Virus record (IMG/VR): IMGVR_UViG_3300035670_000187 | Span: 1 to 64,000 of that record | Length of the DNA stretch: 64,000 nucleotides | Source: a virus | Reading direction: 5' to 3' (one strand) | The notes under the pieces: model-generated | What the model saw: the letters and a program-made list of their open reading frames with translations, nothing else | Databases searched by the model: none | Told to the model about the DNA's origin: nothing | Part shown: piece by piece, positions 48,667 to 57,854 of the stretch | Layout of the letters: each line of letters starts with the position of its first letter | How positions within the stretch are numbered: the first letter of the stretch is position 1 | Translations under genes and position numbers: made by a program

Positions 48667-51600
48667 ATGTCACAAACAGTAGTTACAGTTGATGTTGGTG
48701 GTACTGGCGCGAATAATGCGAATGCCGCACTCACCAATCTAGGTGCGCTGCCAACCTTTGGCGGTTCCATCACAGGAAATCTAAACGTTTCGAATAATAT
48801 CGTTGTAACAGGAAATGCGAATTTAAATAATTTCGTAATTTCTGGTAATTCTATTGTAACAACTGAAAATAATGGTGACGTTGTTTTAACTCCTAATGGA
48901 GATGGAAAACTTCGTGTTAGATCCGATGTATTATTCGGTAATGGCGCCGAAGCGCACTTTGCTTCTGCTGGAATCGACGAATCTACAATTGCGATTGGTT
49001 CTGTTGCTGATTCGAATAGTGCTTCTGAAGTTTTAGCAGTGAATAAAAACAGCGGAACACTCGCTTATTCAGAATTTATTGCAATAAATGATGCTGGTGA
49101 TCAAGATAGTGGCTGGATTTCAATTGGTGTAAATAGCTCTAACTATGATGATCCTGAGTATACGCTCACTGGTCCAGATGATGGCTATTTGTTATTTGAA
49201 CCACCACAAGGAACTGCTGCGAATGGTGATTTGATTATCGGCACTGGTTCTTATGGTTTAAACAATAAGATCATTCTCGCAGCAGGTGGATTTACACCTT
49301 CTGACGCGCAGTTAATCGTCGCTCCAGCAGATCTCAAAAGAGCTAACTTAGTTTCTTACTCGGTTTCTTCTAATGTTGTGACGTTCGTTACTGACATTAC
49401 ACACACTTTTGTAGCTAACGACATTGTTTCTATTTCTGAAGTTGGTGCACCTTATGATGGCACTCGAACAATCACCGCAGTCACATCAAATACACTTAAT
49501 GTCTCAGTTACTACTGGTGATATTGGTTCAGTCAATTTAAGTCCACCAGGATTTGCTTTACAATTCTTACCTTTTAATAAGGGAACAGTAGAATTAACAG
49601 CTCAATTATTTGTTGGTGAAAATTCTAAATCAACTATTGAAACTGCGAATCTAACATTATCTGAAGGATTTGCTGTTCCATTGGGCGTCGTCGTGAACAA
49701 CGATGGTCCTGGACAAGTTTCAATGTTCAACAAGAGCAACGGTGCTCTGGCGTATACTGAGTTCATTGCTCAAAATGATGCTGCCGATGCGGATATGGGT
49801 TGGGTTTCTTTCGGTATTAATAGCTCTGGTTATGATGATCCAGAATTCCCCATCACCAAAGCTGACGATGCTTATTTGTTGTACGAGCCACCAGCAAATA
49901 CAACAGGTGATGGTGATCTAATTATAGGTACAGGAACAAACGGATCTAAGAATCGATTGATCTTTGCTGCTGAAGGTTTCGACGAAGCCAATGCTCAAAT
50001 GATCATCACGCCAAATGAATCTGTTCGTATTGCGATTGCAACGGATGCTTCTAGCTCTAACACTGGTGCATTACAAGTTGTCGGTGGTGTTGGCGTTCAG
50101 GGTTCAATGTATGTCCAGGGCAATCAAACGATTCAGGGAGATTTGATCGTCAATGGATCTCAGGTCATTCAGAGCATCAATGAATTGACTGCTTCTGGTC
50201 CGATTTCATTATTGAGCGATGGTAACATTGCAAATACATGGGATCAAGGTCTCGTTGGAACTTATGCTGTTTCAAAGGCATCCGTCACAGAAGATATTGC
50301 ATTTAAAGAAATTGCGAATAACACTGCAACGCTGACAACTTCAAACAATCATAGTTTCTTGGTAGAAGATTATGTTGTTGTTGCTAACGTTGATGCAACT
50401 TTTGATGGAACGCATCGAATCACAGCAGTGTCTTCAAACACGTTTAGTTACTTCAAACTTGCGAATAATCTAACACAAACTGCGGCTACAGGTACAGGTA
50501 CAGTTGATAAGTCTGCCAAATATACTGGCGTTGTAAAACGAGCATCTGATGGTGCTTGGAGAGTATTTTCAAATCTCGGAACAAGACCAGATTTCAACAC
50601 TGACTTTGCTGATGCAAATTTAGTCTATGATTCAATCATTGCTGGTGAAGGAACATTTAATGGTTCGTTGAAACTTGGAACGCCAAACACTGCAACAATC
50701 ACCTATACTGACGCGAACAATAGAACACTCAGTATACCAGCACTTACTGGCGATAGAACCTTTGCGTTTTTAAATGAACCACAAACATTCACCGCAGCAC
50801 AAGCATTTAGCAGCACTGTTACTGGAACAAAGTTCATTCCAACAGCTGGTGATGCAACAGGAAATGGATTGTATCTAGCAGGAACAAACAAGCTCGCGCT
50901 TTCTGCTGATGGTGTTGAAAGAATCAGCATTTCTGCAAGTGAAACAGTGATCAATGACGGAGGCAACGACTATGACTTCCGCGTTGAATCTGATGGCAAT
51001 GCAAACATGTTGCTTGTTGATGGTGGATTGAATCGTGTTGGCATTGGCACCGGTGCACCAGAGCAAACATTGCATGTTCAAGGAAATACTTATATCAATG
51101 GGAATGTGGGGATTGGAACAACAAGTCCAACACCACACAATGGATCTAATGCATTAGTCGTTAGAGGCGGTGGTGGCGGAAGAGGAATTATTGAAGTTTG
51201 GGATGGTGTTGCAGGTAAAGCAGTTTTCCAACAACTGGGTGGCAAAACTTACATTGGAAACTTAGATAAAGGATCCGTCGGTGGGACAAATGGAGATTTG
51301 TCGTTTCTTGTGGGCGGCGATGGAACTAATGCCACAGAAGCTATTGTTATTAAAAGTGATGGGAATGTTGGGATTGGAACAACGAGTCCACAAGCCAAAC
51401 TCCATATTTCCGATAGCTCAACACAAAACATAGAAATAACTGGAAATTATATTCAATCATTTAATCGTGGTGGTTCTCCTGGATATCAATCATTAAATTT
51501 TTATGGTAGTTCTTATACTTTTCATGTCGGAAACGTTGGTATTGGAACAACAAATCCATCTACAATATTAACAATTAGTAAAACCATTGATTCTGCAGCA

Positions 51601-52515
51601 TATGGTTCCGGAACCAGGGCAATAGATTTCAAAACATATTTTCCTGGATTTGATGTAGACGGAATTAAATCTTCGATATATTCTGGTGTATCAGATAAAC
51701 ATACGCTGAATACGTTTGGCGGATTTATCGCATTTTATGTTAATCAAAGCGGATTTGCTGGCAGCTCTAGTGGAACGAATTTGATCGAGGCAGCGCGAAT
51801 TGAGAAAGATGGTAAAGTTGGCATTGGAACGACGAATCCAGGAGCACATTTAGAAGTTTATCAAGCAGCAGGAGGATATACCTCGATCCGCATGAATACT
51901 GCGTTTAGTGGAGGAAATTATGTGGATTTGAATCCTTCTGTTGCTGGTGTATCAAACGATGGATTTTCTATTTCTCTTAATGGATCTATACGGCAAATTA
52001 TAAATGCTTCAGGTAATGTTGGCATCAACACCACTAATCCATCATATAGACTTCATACAGTCGGACACACCTATTCAACACAAGGATATTCTTCCGGAGC
52101 TGTATTAACCTATACCGTTCCTGCAGGAACTTATAATGTTGGAACTTGGTACACGTTTACTGCTAGAGACACTATTGCAAATTTAGGATTAGGCGATGGT
52201 ATGTATATTTTTAGAATTTTTGAAGATACTTATGGTGCTGGTGGAGGAAATTATTTCATCAATTATCTAACTGAACCGTTTTGGTTTTATAATGTGCAAA
52301 GTAATGCAAATAATAGGCAAGAATTTAGAATTAGTCCTATTCGAATGGGTCATGCCGCAAACCAACCAGCAAATTATGTTAATATTGCAATGTTGGAAGA
52401 ATTTGGTGGAGTACCGCATAAATTTCAATGGTCGCCAGTGGGAGCTAATCTCACATTAGATGGAACTGGTGGAAAAAATGTTGTAATTTATATGTATAAA
52501 TTTGGAGGAATTTGA
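48667..52515 (+). CDS. Giant tail-fibre protein with GGTGAN N-terminus
   Basis: 1282 aa. It begins TVDVGGTGANNANAALTNLG, the short attachment motif common in phage fibres. Residues about 93-655 are the shared duplicated block (NSSNYDDPEYTLTGPDDGYL and NSSGYDDPEFPITKADDAYL). The shaft follows with seven or so NVGIGTTSP repeats. The C-terminal head (from about 1140, AVLTYTVPAGTYNVGTWYTF, FRISPIRMGHAANQPANYVN, ending VVIYMYKFGGI) is unique in this window. The stop TGA overlaps the next ATG. Preceded by a late promoter. Confidence 0.78.
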   Translation: MSQTVVTVDVGGTGANNANAALTNLGALPTFGGSITGNLNVSNNIVVTGNANLNNFVISGNSIVTTENNGDVVLTPNGDGKLRVRSDVLFGNGAEAHFASAGIDESTIAIGSVADSNSASEVLAVNKNSGTLAYSEFIAINDAGDQDSGWISIGVNSSNYDDPEYTLTGPDDGYLLFEPPQGTAANGDLIIGTGSYGLNNKIILAAGGFTPSDAQLIVAPADLKRANLVSYSVSSNVVTFVTDITHTFVANDIVSISEVGAPYDGTRTITAVTSNTLNVSVTTGDIGSVNLSPPGFALQFLPFNKGTVELTAQLFVGENSKSTIETANLTLSEGFAVPLGVVVNNDGPGQVSMFNKSNGALAYTEFIAQNDAADADMGWVSFGINSSGYDDPEFPITKADDAYLLYEPPANTTGDGDLIIGTGTNGSKNRLIFAAEGFDEANAQMIITPNESVRIAIATDASSSNTGALQVVGGVGVQGSMYVQGNQTIQGDLIVNGSQVIQSINELTASGPISLLSDGNIANTWDQGLVGTYAVSKASVTEDIAFKEIANNTATLTTSNNHSFLVEDYVVVANVDATFDGTHRITAVSSNTFSYFKLANNLTQTAATGTGTVDKSAKYTGVVKRASDGAWRVFSNLGTRPDFNTDFADANLVYDSIIAGEGTFNGSLKLGTPNTATITYTDANNRTLSIPALTGDRTFAFLNEPQTFTAAQAFSSTVTGTKFIPTAGDATGNGLYLAGTNKLALSADGVERISISASETVINDGGNDYDFRVESDGNANMLLVDGGLNRVGIGTGAPEQTLHVQGNTYINGNVGIGTTSPTPHNGSNALVVRGGGGGRGIIEVWDGVAGKAVFQQLGGKTYIGNLDKGSVGGTNGDLSFLVGGDGTNATEAIVIKSDGNVGIGTTSPQAKLHISDSSTQNIEITGNYIQSFNRGGSPGYQSLNFYGSSYTFHVGNVGIGTTNPSTILTISKTIDSAAYGSGTRAIDFKTYFPGFDVDGIKSSIYSGVSDKHTLNTFGGFIAFYVNQSGFAGSSSGTNLIEAARIEKDGKVGIGTTNPGAHLEVYQAAGGYTSIRMNTAFSGGNYVDLNPSVAGVSNDGFSISLNGSIRQIINASGNVGINTTNPSYRLHTVGHTYSTQGYSSGAVLTYTVPAGTYNVGTWYTFTARDTIANLGLGDGMYIFRIFEDTYGAGGGNYFINYLTEPFWFYNVQSNANNRQEFRISPIRMGHAANQPANYVNIAMLEEFGGVPHKFQWSPVGANLTLDGTGGKNVVIYMYKFGGI

Positions 52516-52700
52516 TGAAGTATTATGTGTTGTATAACAGCGAAAATTTGAAATCTATCAGTTTCTTAGCAGAAGATATTGTTGATAGATATGTTCCTAT
52601 AGAGGGACAATCCGTCAGCAAAAATGGTGTTGAGTTTGATGGAATTCCTTACTTTGATCAAATAACTATTCAAGCTGATGGTACAATTATTAAAAATTAA
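52515..52700 (+). CDS. Small protein after a fibre gene (possible fibre chaperone)
   Basis: 61 aa from ATG 52515, chosen because GGAGGAA (52504-52510) lies 4 nt upstream; a TTG at 52512 is less likely. KYYVLYNSENLKSISFLAED, then VDRYVPIEGQSV, then QITIQADGTIIKN. It overlaps the stop of the giant fibre (TGATG), the usual position of a fibre assembly chaperone. No family recognised. Confidence 0.6.
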   Translation: MKYYVLYNSENLKSISFLAEDIVDRYVPIEGQSVSKNGVEFDGIPYFDQITIQADGTIIKN

Positions 52701-52701
52701 T

Positions 52702-52725
52702 TTTATCTTTGCTTAAAGATAAATA
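52702..52725 (+). promoter_or_regulatory. Late promoter GATAAATA inside a hairpin
   Basis: GATAAATA (52718-52725) ends 22 nt before the 52748 start. The same bases form the 3' arm of a perfect 9-bp inverted repeat, TTTATCTTT (52702-52710) and AAAGATAAA (52715-52723), with loop GCTT. As RNA this would be a stable hairpin at the end of the upstream transcript, but without a T run after it. Confidence 0.55.
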
Positions 52726-52747
52726 ATTCAAAACCTCGAGATTTTAA

Positions 52748-55700
52748 ATGACAACAATCGTATCGATACAACAAGGTGGAACTGGCGCGAATAACGTGGC
52801 AGATGCTATCAGTGCACTCGGTGTGCTCGCAAACACTGGTGGGGAATTCACTGGTGAGGTCAGTTTCACTGGATCTAATACAAGCATCAATGTATCGAAT
52901 GATGCAATTATTTCTGGTAGTGTGACAATTGGTCAAAATACTAACATCTCTGGAAATGCGACGATCGATGGTCGCGGTTTATTCGGCGATGGAATCGAAG
53001 AACATTTTACTGAAAAAGATATTGATGAAAGTACAATAACCGTTGCTGGATTTGCGAATACGAATGCAGCTGTTGAAATCGCAGTGATTAATAAGGCTAA
53101 TGGTACACTTTCTTATGCTGAGTTTATTGCTCTGAACGACAAAGCTAATCAAGAGCAAGGTTGGATTTCGATTGGTGTCAACAGTTCTGAATATAATGAC
53201 CCAGAGTATACACTCACTGGTCCTGATGATGGCTATTTGCTTTTCGAAGCACCATTAGGAACAAATGCGAATGGCGATTTGATTGTCGGAACAGGTTCCT
53301 ATGGTCAAAATAATCGCATTGTTTTGGCTGCAGGTGGATTTGCTCCCACTGATGCACAGATGACCATTGCTCCTGCTGATCTCAAAACAGCAGTGATCGT
53401 CAATTCTGAACTGACTTCAAACGTTGCATTACTCACAACTGATGAAACGCACACCTTCTTAGCAAATGACGAAGTTATCATTGCGAGTGTTGGTGCTCCG
53501 TATGACGGACAGTTCACAATCACAAATGTATCAAGTAATACAATCAGCTACAATGTAACATCTAATAATATTGGTTCAGCTGCAGCTACTGGAACAGCAA
53601 CTCAGTATCTTCCATTTAACAAGGGCACAGTAGAACTCACAGCTCAATTATTTGTCGGTGAAAATGCTAAGTCAACTTTCACTACTGCTAATTTAACACT
53701 CGATAATACTTTTGCTATTCCACTCGGCGTTGTTGTCGACAACGATGGTCCTGGTCAAGTGTCAATGTTCAATAAGAGCAATGGCGCTTTTGCATATTCT
53801 GAATTCATTGCTCAAAATGATGCTGCTGACGCAGACATGGGCTGGGTTTCTTTTGGTATTAACAGCTCGAATTACGATGACCCTGAGTTCCCAATTACGA
53901 AAGCTGATGACGCCTATATTCTTTACGAACCACCAGCGAATACAACGGGTGACGGCGACTTTATTATTGGTACAGGAACCAATGGTCAGAAAAATAGATT
54001 GATCTTCGCAGCACAAGGTTTTGATGAAGCGAATGCTCAGATGATCATTACGCCTGATGAGTCTGTACGAATTTCTATCAATACAGATGCAACTTCATCA
54101 AATACTGGCGCACTTCAGGTTGCTGGTGGAGTTGGTATTGAGGGTTCATTGTTCGTTCAAGGCAATCAAACCATTCAAGGCGATCTAATTGTCAACGGAT
54201 CGCAAGTAACTCAAAGCATTCAAAGCGTTGCTGCTTCTGGACCAATTTCATTGGTTGGTGATGGTAATATTGCTAACACCTGGGATTTTGGTATTGTGGG
54301 CGTTTATGCTAATAATAGAACTCCGACACTAGAAGGTGTAACAAATAAATCTCTTGCAAATAATATTGCAACCTTAACAACAGCAAATAACCATAGTTTT
54401 GTAATTGAAGATTATGTTAATGTAAGTAGTGTAGATACTATCTTTAATGGCACATACCGATTAACTGGAGTTACGTCAAACACTATTAGCTATTTTAAAC
54501 TAGCAAATAATGTTACATCTACAGCTGCAAGTGGTAACGTAACATCATCAGTTCGTGCAACTTACACTGGCGTTCTTAAAGATACAGCTAATGCAACTTG
54601 GAAGTTGTTATCTAACATTGAACGACGTCCAGATTTTAATGCTAATTTAACCAATGCAGTTCTTGATAGTCTTCGTGTCTCAACAATTAATGCAGATAGT
54701 TTTGTAACTAGCGCGGGATTGAATGTAACTGATCAAGCAAATACTGCCTATGCTCAAGCTAATGCTGCATATGGGCAAGCTAATACTGCATATGGACAGG
54801 CTAATGACGCTTATTCGCAAGCAAATACTGCTTATGGGCAGGCTAATACTGCTTATGGTCAAGCGAATCTAGCTTATTCTCAGGCAAATACTGCTCGCAA
54901 TCAAGCCAACACTGCTTATGGACAAGCCAACGCAGCATATGATCAAGCCAACTCAGCGTTTGCTGCTGCAAACAATCGAGTGTTGAAAGCTGGCGATACC
55001 ATGACTGGATTGTTGAACGTTGCGAATAATCTGGTGGTCACTGGGAATGTAGGGATTGGAACTGCATCGCCTAATTCTAGATTAGATGTTAGAGGGCAAG
55101 TTATTCTTGGCAATGCTGGTAATAGTGCCAATATTGCAAACTTAATTTCTGGAACACCTCCTCAACTTGTTGCTGGATGGACCATCCCTGCTATTACTTG
55201 GAGTCCAGCTGCTACGATTGAGGCAGTGTTCGCGCGCGATGGTGATATGGGAATTGATATTCTTGCTGGCGATACAAGTAGTTCGCTCATTAACTTTTCC
55301 GATACAAACGATGAAGATGTTGGTCAAATAGAATACGATCACGCTACAGATTATATGCGTTTTCGTGTTAATGCTGGAGAGCGATTGCGAATTGACTCCT
55401 CTGGCAACGTCGGCATCGGAACAACAAATCCATCCGTCAAACTTCATGTCGTTGGTTCAAGTATTCTTGCAAATAACACTTCTATAGATCCTGATTCATA
55501 CGCAAATCAAATCGTTGCTGGTGCAATCGCTGATGGTAGCGGATCATTTGGATTAACTTCTGCTATTGGCGGTAATGCTGGAACTGGCGATTCCTGGGCT
55601 ATTGGACATAATGGAAGTGGACTTTTTATTGGTATGGGCAATGGTTCTGCTGATAATTCAATGCAAACTTATATGCAGTTTGATCCAAATAGAAACTTGT

Positions 55701-57832
55701 ATCTAGTTCCTGATGGCGGAAATGTGGGGATTGGTTCTGCAATACCAACGACAAAGTTAGATATTAATTTTTCTAATGCTGGAACTTATGCATCTGGTGT
55801 TTCAAATAATGGAATAAGAATTTATAACACGTCAACAGCCACAAATCAATATGTTGGATTAATTTTTACAGGTGAACCAACAGATGGAAACGCTGGATTA
55901 GCCACAATTTATGGTATTACTGTTGGCTCAGGTAGTATGGATATGGCGTTCAGCACTAGAAATAGTGCAACATTGGCAGAACGCATGCGCCTCACCTCTG
56001 CAGGTTTTGTTGGCATTGGAACGACTTCACCGTCAATAAATTTCCATATCGCTGGTAATAATGGCAATTCTGTAGGCTCATCGACTTTTTGGAATTTCAA
56101 TTTTGTTGGACAAGAAATACAAAATGCAAGTAATACAACTGGAACTGTTGCAGGTTTGGCTCTTATTGGCGGATCATCAAGATCAGCTGTTGCAGCAATT
56201 GGTGGTATATTAGAAAGCACATCTTTGAGTGCACTCGGATTTTTCACAGGTGGTAGCGGAGTTTCTGGTGGAACAGTACCAGAGCGCATGAGAATCACAA
56301 GCGCTGGCAATGTTGGAATTGGAACCACACCAACAGCAAGTAACGGCATTCTACAAATAGGTCAAGTTCCAGACGGCACTTCTTCAAGCATCGGATTCCC
56401 TAATGGCGATAACGCTGTGATATCAGCAAGATACAGTTTAGTGTTCCAGATCAATCATGACAATAATCAATCTGGCAGAGTTTATAGTTGGAAAACAGGC
56501 GGTAAAGGATATAGTGACGGCACAGATTTAATGACGTTGACTTCGGCTGGTAATCTTGGCGTTGGAACCAGCGGTCCTAACGCAAGACTGCATGTTAGAG
56601 AAAGCGGAATTACTGCAGCTGCAATTTCAACTGGTTGGCCAGCATTTAATGCTGAAAGTGCAGCGCAATCAAGATACGTGTTAGATTTAGATGCGGGTGG
56701 AAATGGTGATGTCGGCACAGGAGGAACTGGTGCATCAGCCACATTAATAATAGGAAATTATTTTGACGCTCGCGGAATTATTACTATGCGAGGTGCAGGT
56801 GGCGCGAGTCCATCTGATCAAGGACAGGGATATGGAAAAGATTTAATGGTCAAAGCTGGAAACAGCGATAATGGAAATGGATTAATTGGTGGTCGCCTAT
56901 TCCTTGCTGGTGGTTCTGGATATTCTGGAAATGCATTTGGCACAAATTATGGTGCTGTGATACTGCAACCAAATAGCTCGAGAACAGGAAGAGTAGGTAT
57001 TGGAACCACACAACCACCGCAAAAAGTATTAGATGTTTCTGGAACTACTGGCATTATTGCTTCTTTTGGCGGTCCATTCGGTCCTGGAGATTTTCTAGGA
57101 TTTCATTTTGGATATTCAGAAACCGCATACGGTAATGATGCATATAAAAAATCTGCATTAGTATTTGAAAGAACCGACAATAATAATCAAGGCGGCAACG
57201 CCAGCGGAAAAATTCACTTTTTATTAGCAAATTATAGTAGTTCTAGTGCAACATCATTAAATGATTCTGTAATGACGATCGATAGTGATGCGAATGGAAC
57301 TCAAGGTTCAGTACGTGTTGGTATCGGTACTCGTAGTCCAACAAGTACGTTGCAAATTAATGGATCTTTGGCTAAATCTTCTGGTTCATTTAAAATCGAT
57401 CATCCACTGCCTGAAAAATCTAATACTCATTACTTAGTACATTCATTTATTGAAGGACCACAAGCTGATCTAATATACCGAGGTAGAATTGAACTAGAAA
57501 ATGGAACAGCTGTAGTCAATATCGATGTTGCATCTGGAATGTCAGAAGGTACTTTTGTTGCTCTTTGTAGAGATGTTCAATGTTTTACATCAAATGAAAC
57601 AACATGGGATGCTGTTCGTGGTTTTGTAAACGGAAATATTTTAACTATTGAATCTCAAAATAGCACTTCTAATGCAACTATATCCTGGATGGTTATTGGT
57701 GAACGTCAAGATAAACATATGTTAGACACTGAATGGACAGACGAAAATGGTAAAATTGTGGTTGAACCGTTGAAAGAAACACCTAATATAAATGTAAGTA
57801 TAGATGTAAACGCGCAAGCGAATACAAAATAA
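52748..57832 (+). CDS. Giant tail-fibre protein with heptad stalk and KIDHPLP head
   Basis: 1694 aa, the largest gene here. The N-terminus VSIQQGGTGANNVADAISAL is the attachment motif. Residues about 82-640 are the shared duplicated block (YNDPEYTLTGPDDGYL, YDDPEFPITKADDAYI). Residues 662-738 are eleven heptads of the form AYGQANT, a probable trimeric coiled coil. KAGDTMTGLLNVANNLVVTG then leads into a shaft with many VGIGTT.P repeats. The C-terminal head (from about 1535: FKIDHPLPEKSNTHYLVHSF, EGPQADLIYRGRIEL, VQCFTSNETTWDAVRG, SWMVIGERQDKHM) is a head found in many aquatic phage fibres. Preceded by a late promoter. Confidence 0.8.
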   Translation: MTTIVSIQQGGTGANNVADAISALGVLANTGGEFTGEVSFTGSNTSINVSNDAIISGSVTIGQNTNISGNATIDGRGLFGDGIEEHFTEKDIDESTITVAGFANTNAAVEIAVINKANGTLSYAEFIALNDKANQEQGWISIGVNSSEYNDPEYTLTGPDDGYLLFEAPLGTNANGDLIVGTGSYGQNNRIVLAAGGFAPTDAQMTIAPADLKTAVIVNSELTSNVALLTTDETHTFLANDEVIIASVGAPYDGQFTITNVSSNTISYNVTSNNIGSAAATGTATQYLPFNKGTVELTAQLFVGENAKSTFTTANLTLDNTFAIPLGVVVDNDGPGQVSMFNKSNGAFAYSEFIAQNDAADADMGWVSFGINSSNYDDPEFPITKADDAYILYEPPANTTGDGDFIIGTGTNGQKNRLIFAAQGFDEANAQMIITPDESVRISINTDATSSNTGALQVAGGVGIEGSLFVQGNQTIQGDLIVNGSQVTQSIQSVAASGPISLVGDGNIANTWDFGIVGVYANNRTPTLEGVTNKSLANNIATLTTANNHSFVIEDYVNVSSVDTIFNGTYRLTGVTSNTISYFKLANNVTSTAASGNVTSSVRATYTGVLKDTANATWKLLSNIERRPDFNANLTNAVLDSLRVSTINADSFVTSAGLNVTDQANTAYAQANAAYGQANTAYGQANDAYSQANTAYGQANTAYGQANLAYSQANTARNQANTAYGQANAAYDQANSAFAAANNRVLKAGDTMTGLLNVANNLVVTGNVGIGTASPNSRLDVRGQVILGNAGNSANIANLISGTPPQLVAGWTIPAITWSPAATIEAVFARDGDMGIDILAGDTSSSLINFSDTNDEDVGQIEYDHATDYMRFRVNAGERLRIDSSGNVGIGTTNPSVKLHVVGSSILANNTSIDPDSYANQIVAGAIADGSGSFGLTSAIGGNAGTGDSWAIGHNGSGLFIGMGNGSADNSMQTYMQFDPNRNLYLVPDGGNVGIGSAIPTTKLDINFSNAGTYASGVSNNGIRIYNTSTATNQYVGLIFTGEPTDGNAGLATIYGITVGSGSMDMAFSTRNSATLAERMRLTSAGFVGIGTTSPSINFHIAGNNGNSVGSSTFWNFNFVGQEIQNASNTTGTVAGLALIGGSSRSAVAAIGGILESTSLSALGFFTGGSGVSGGTVPERMRITSAGNVGIGTTPTASNGILQIGQVPDGTSSSIGFPNGDNAVISARYSLVFQINHDNNQSGRVYSWKTGGKGYSDGTDLMTLTSAGNLGVGTSGPNARLHVRESGITAAAISTGWPAFNAESAAQSRYVLDLDAGGNGDVGTGGTGASATLIIGNYFDARGIITMRGAGGASPSDQGQGYGKDLMVKAGNSDNGNGLIGGRLFLAGGSGYSGNAFGTNYGAVILQPNSSRTGRVGIGTTQPPQKVLDVSGTTGIIASFGGPFGPGDFLGFHFGYSETAYGNDAYKKSALVFERTDNNNQGGNASGKIHFLLANYSSSSATSLNDSVMTIDSDANGTQGSVRVGIGTRSPTSTLQINGSLAKSSGSFKIDHPLPEKSNTHYLVHSFIEGPQADLIYRGRIELENGTAVVNIDVASGMSEGTFVALCRDVQCFTSNETTWDAVRGFVNGNILTIESQNSTSNATISWMVIGERQDKHMLDTEWTDENGKIVVEPLKETPNINVSIDVNAQANTK
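54731..54961 (+). repeat. 21-bp heptad repeat array (AYGQANT), 11 units
   Basis: Eleven 21-bp units encode the heptad xQANxAY without interruption. Units differ in synonymous positions, for example GGGCAAGCTAATACTGC against GGACAGGCTAATGACGC. A related array lies at 58302-58616. Confidence 0.88.
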
Positions 57833-57835
57833 ATA
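57828..57835 (+). promoter_or_regulatory. Late-type promoter AATAAATA
   Basis: AATAAATA overlaps the stop codon of the upstream fibre (57830-57832) and ends 19 nt before the 57855 start, the same arrangement as before the other giant fibres. Confidence 0.6.
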
Positions 57836-57854
57836 ATCCTAAAAGAGAATCTGA

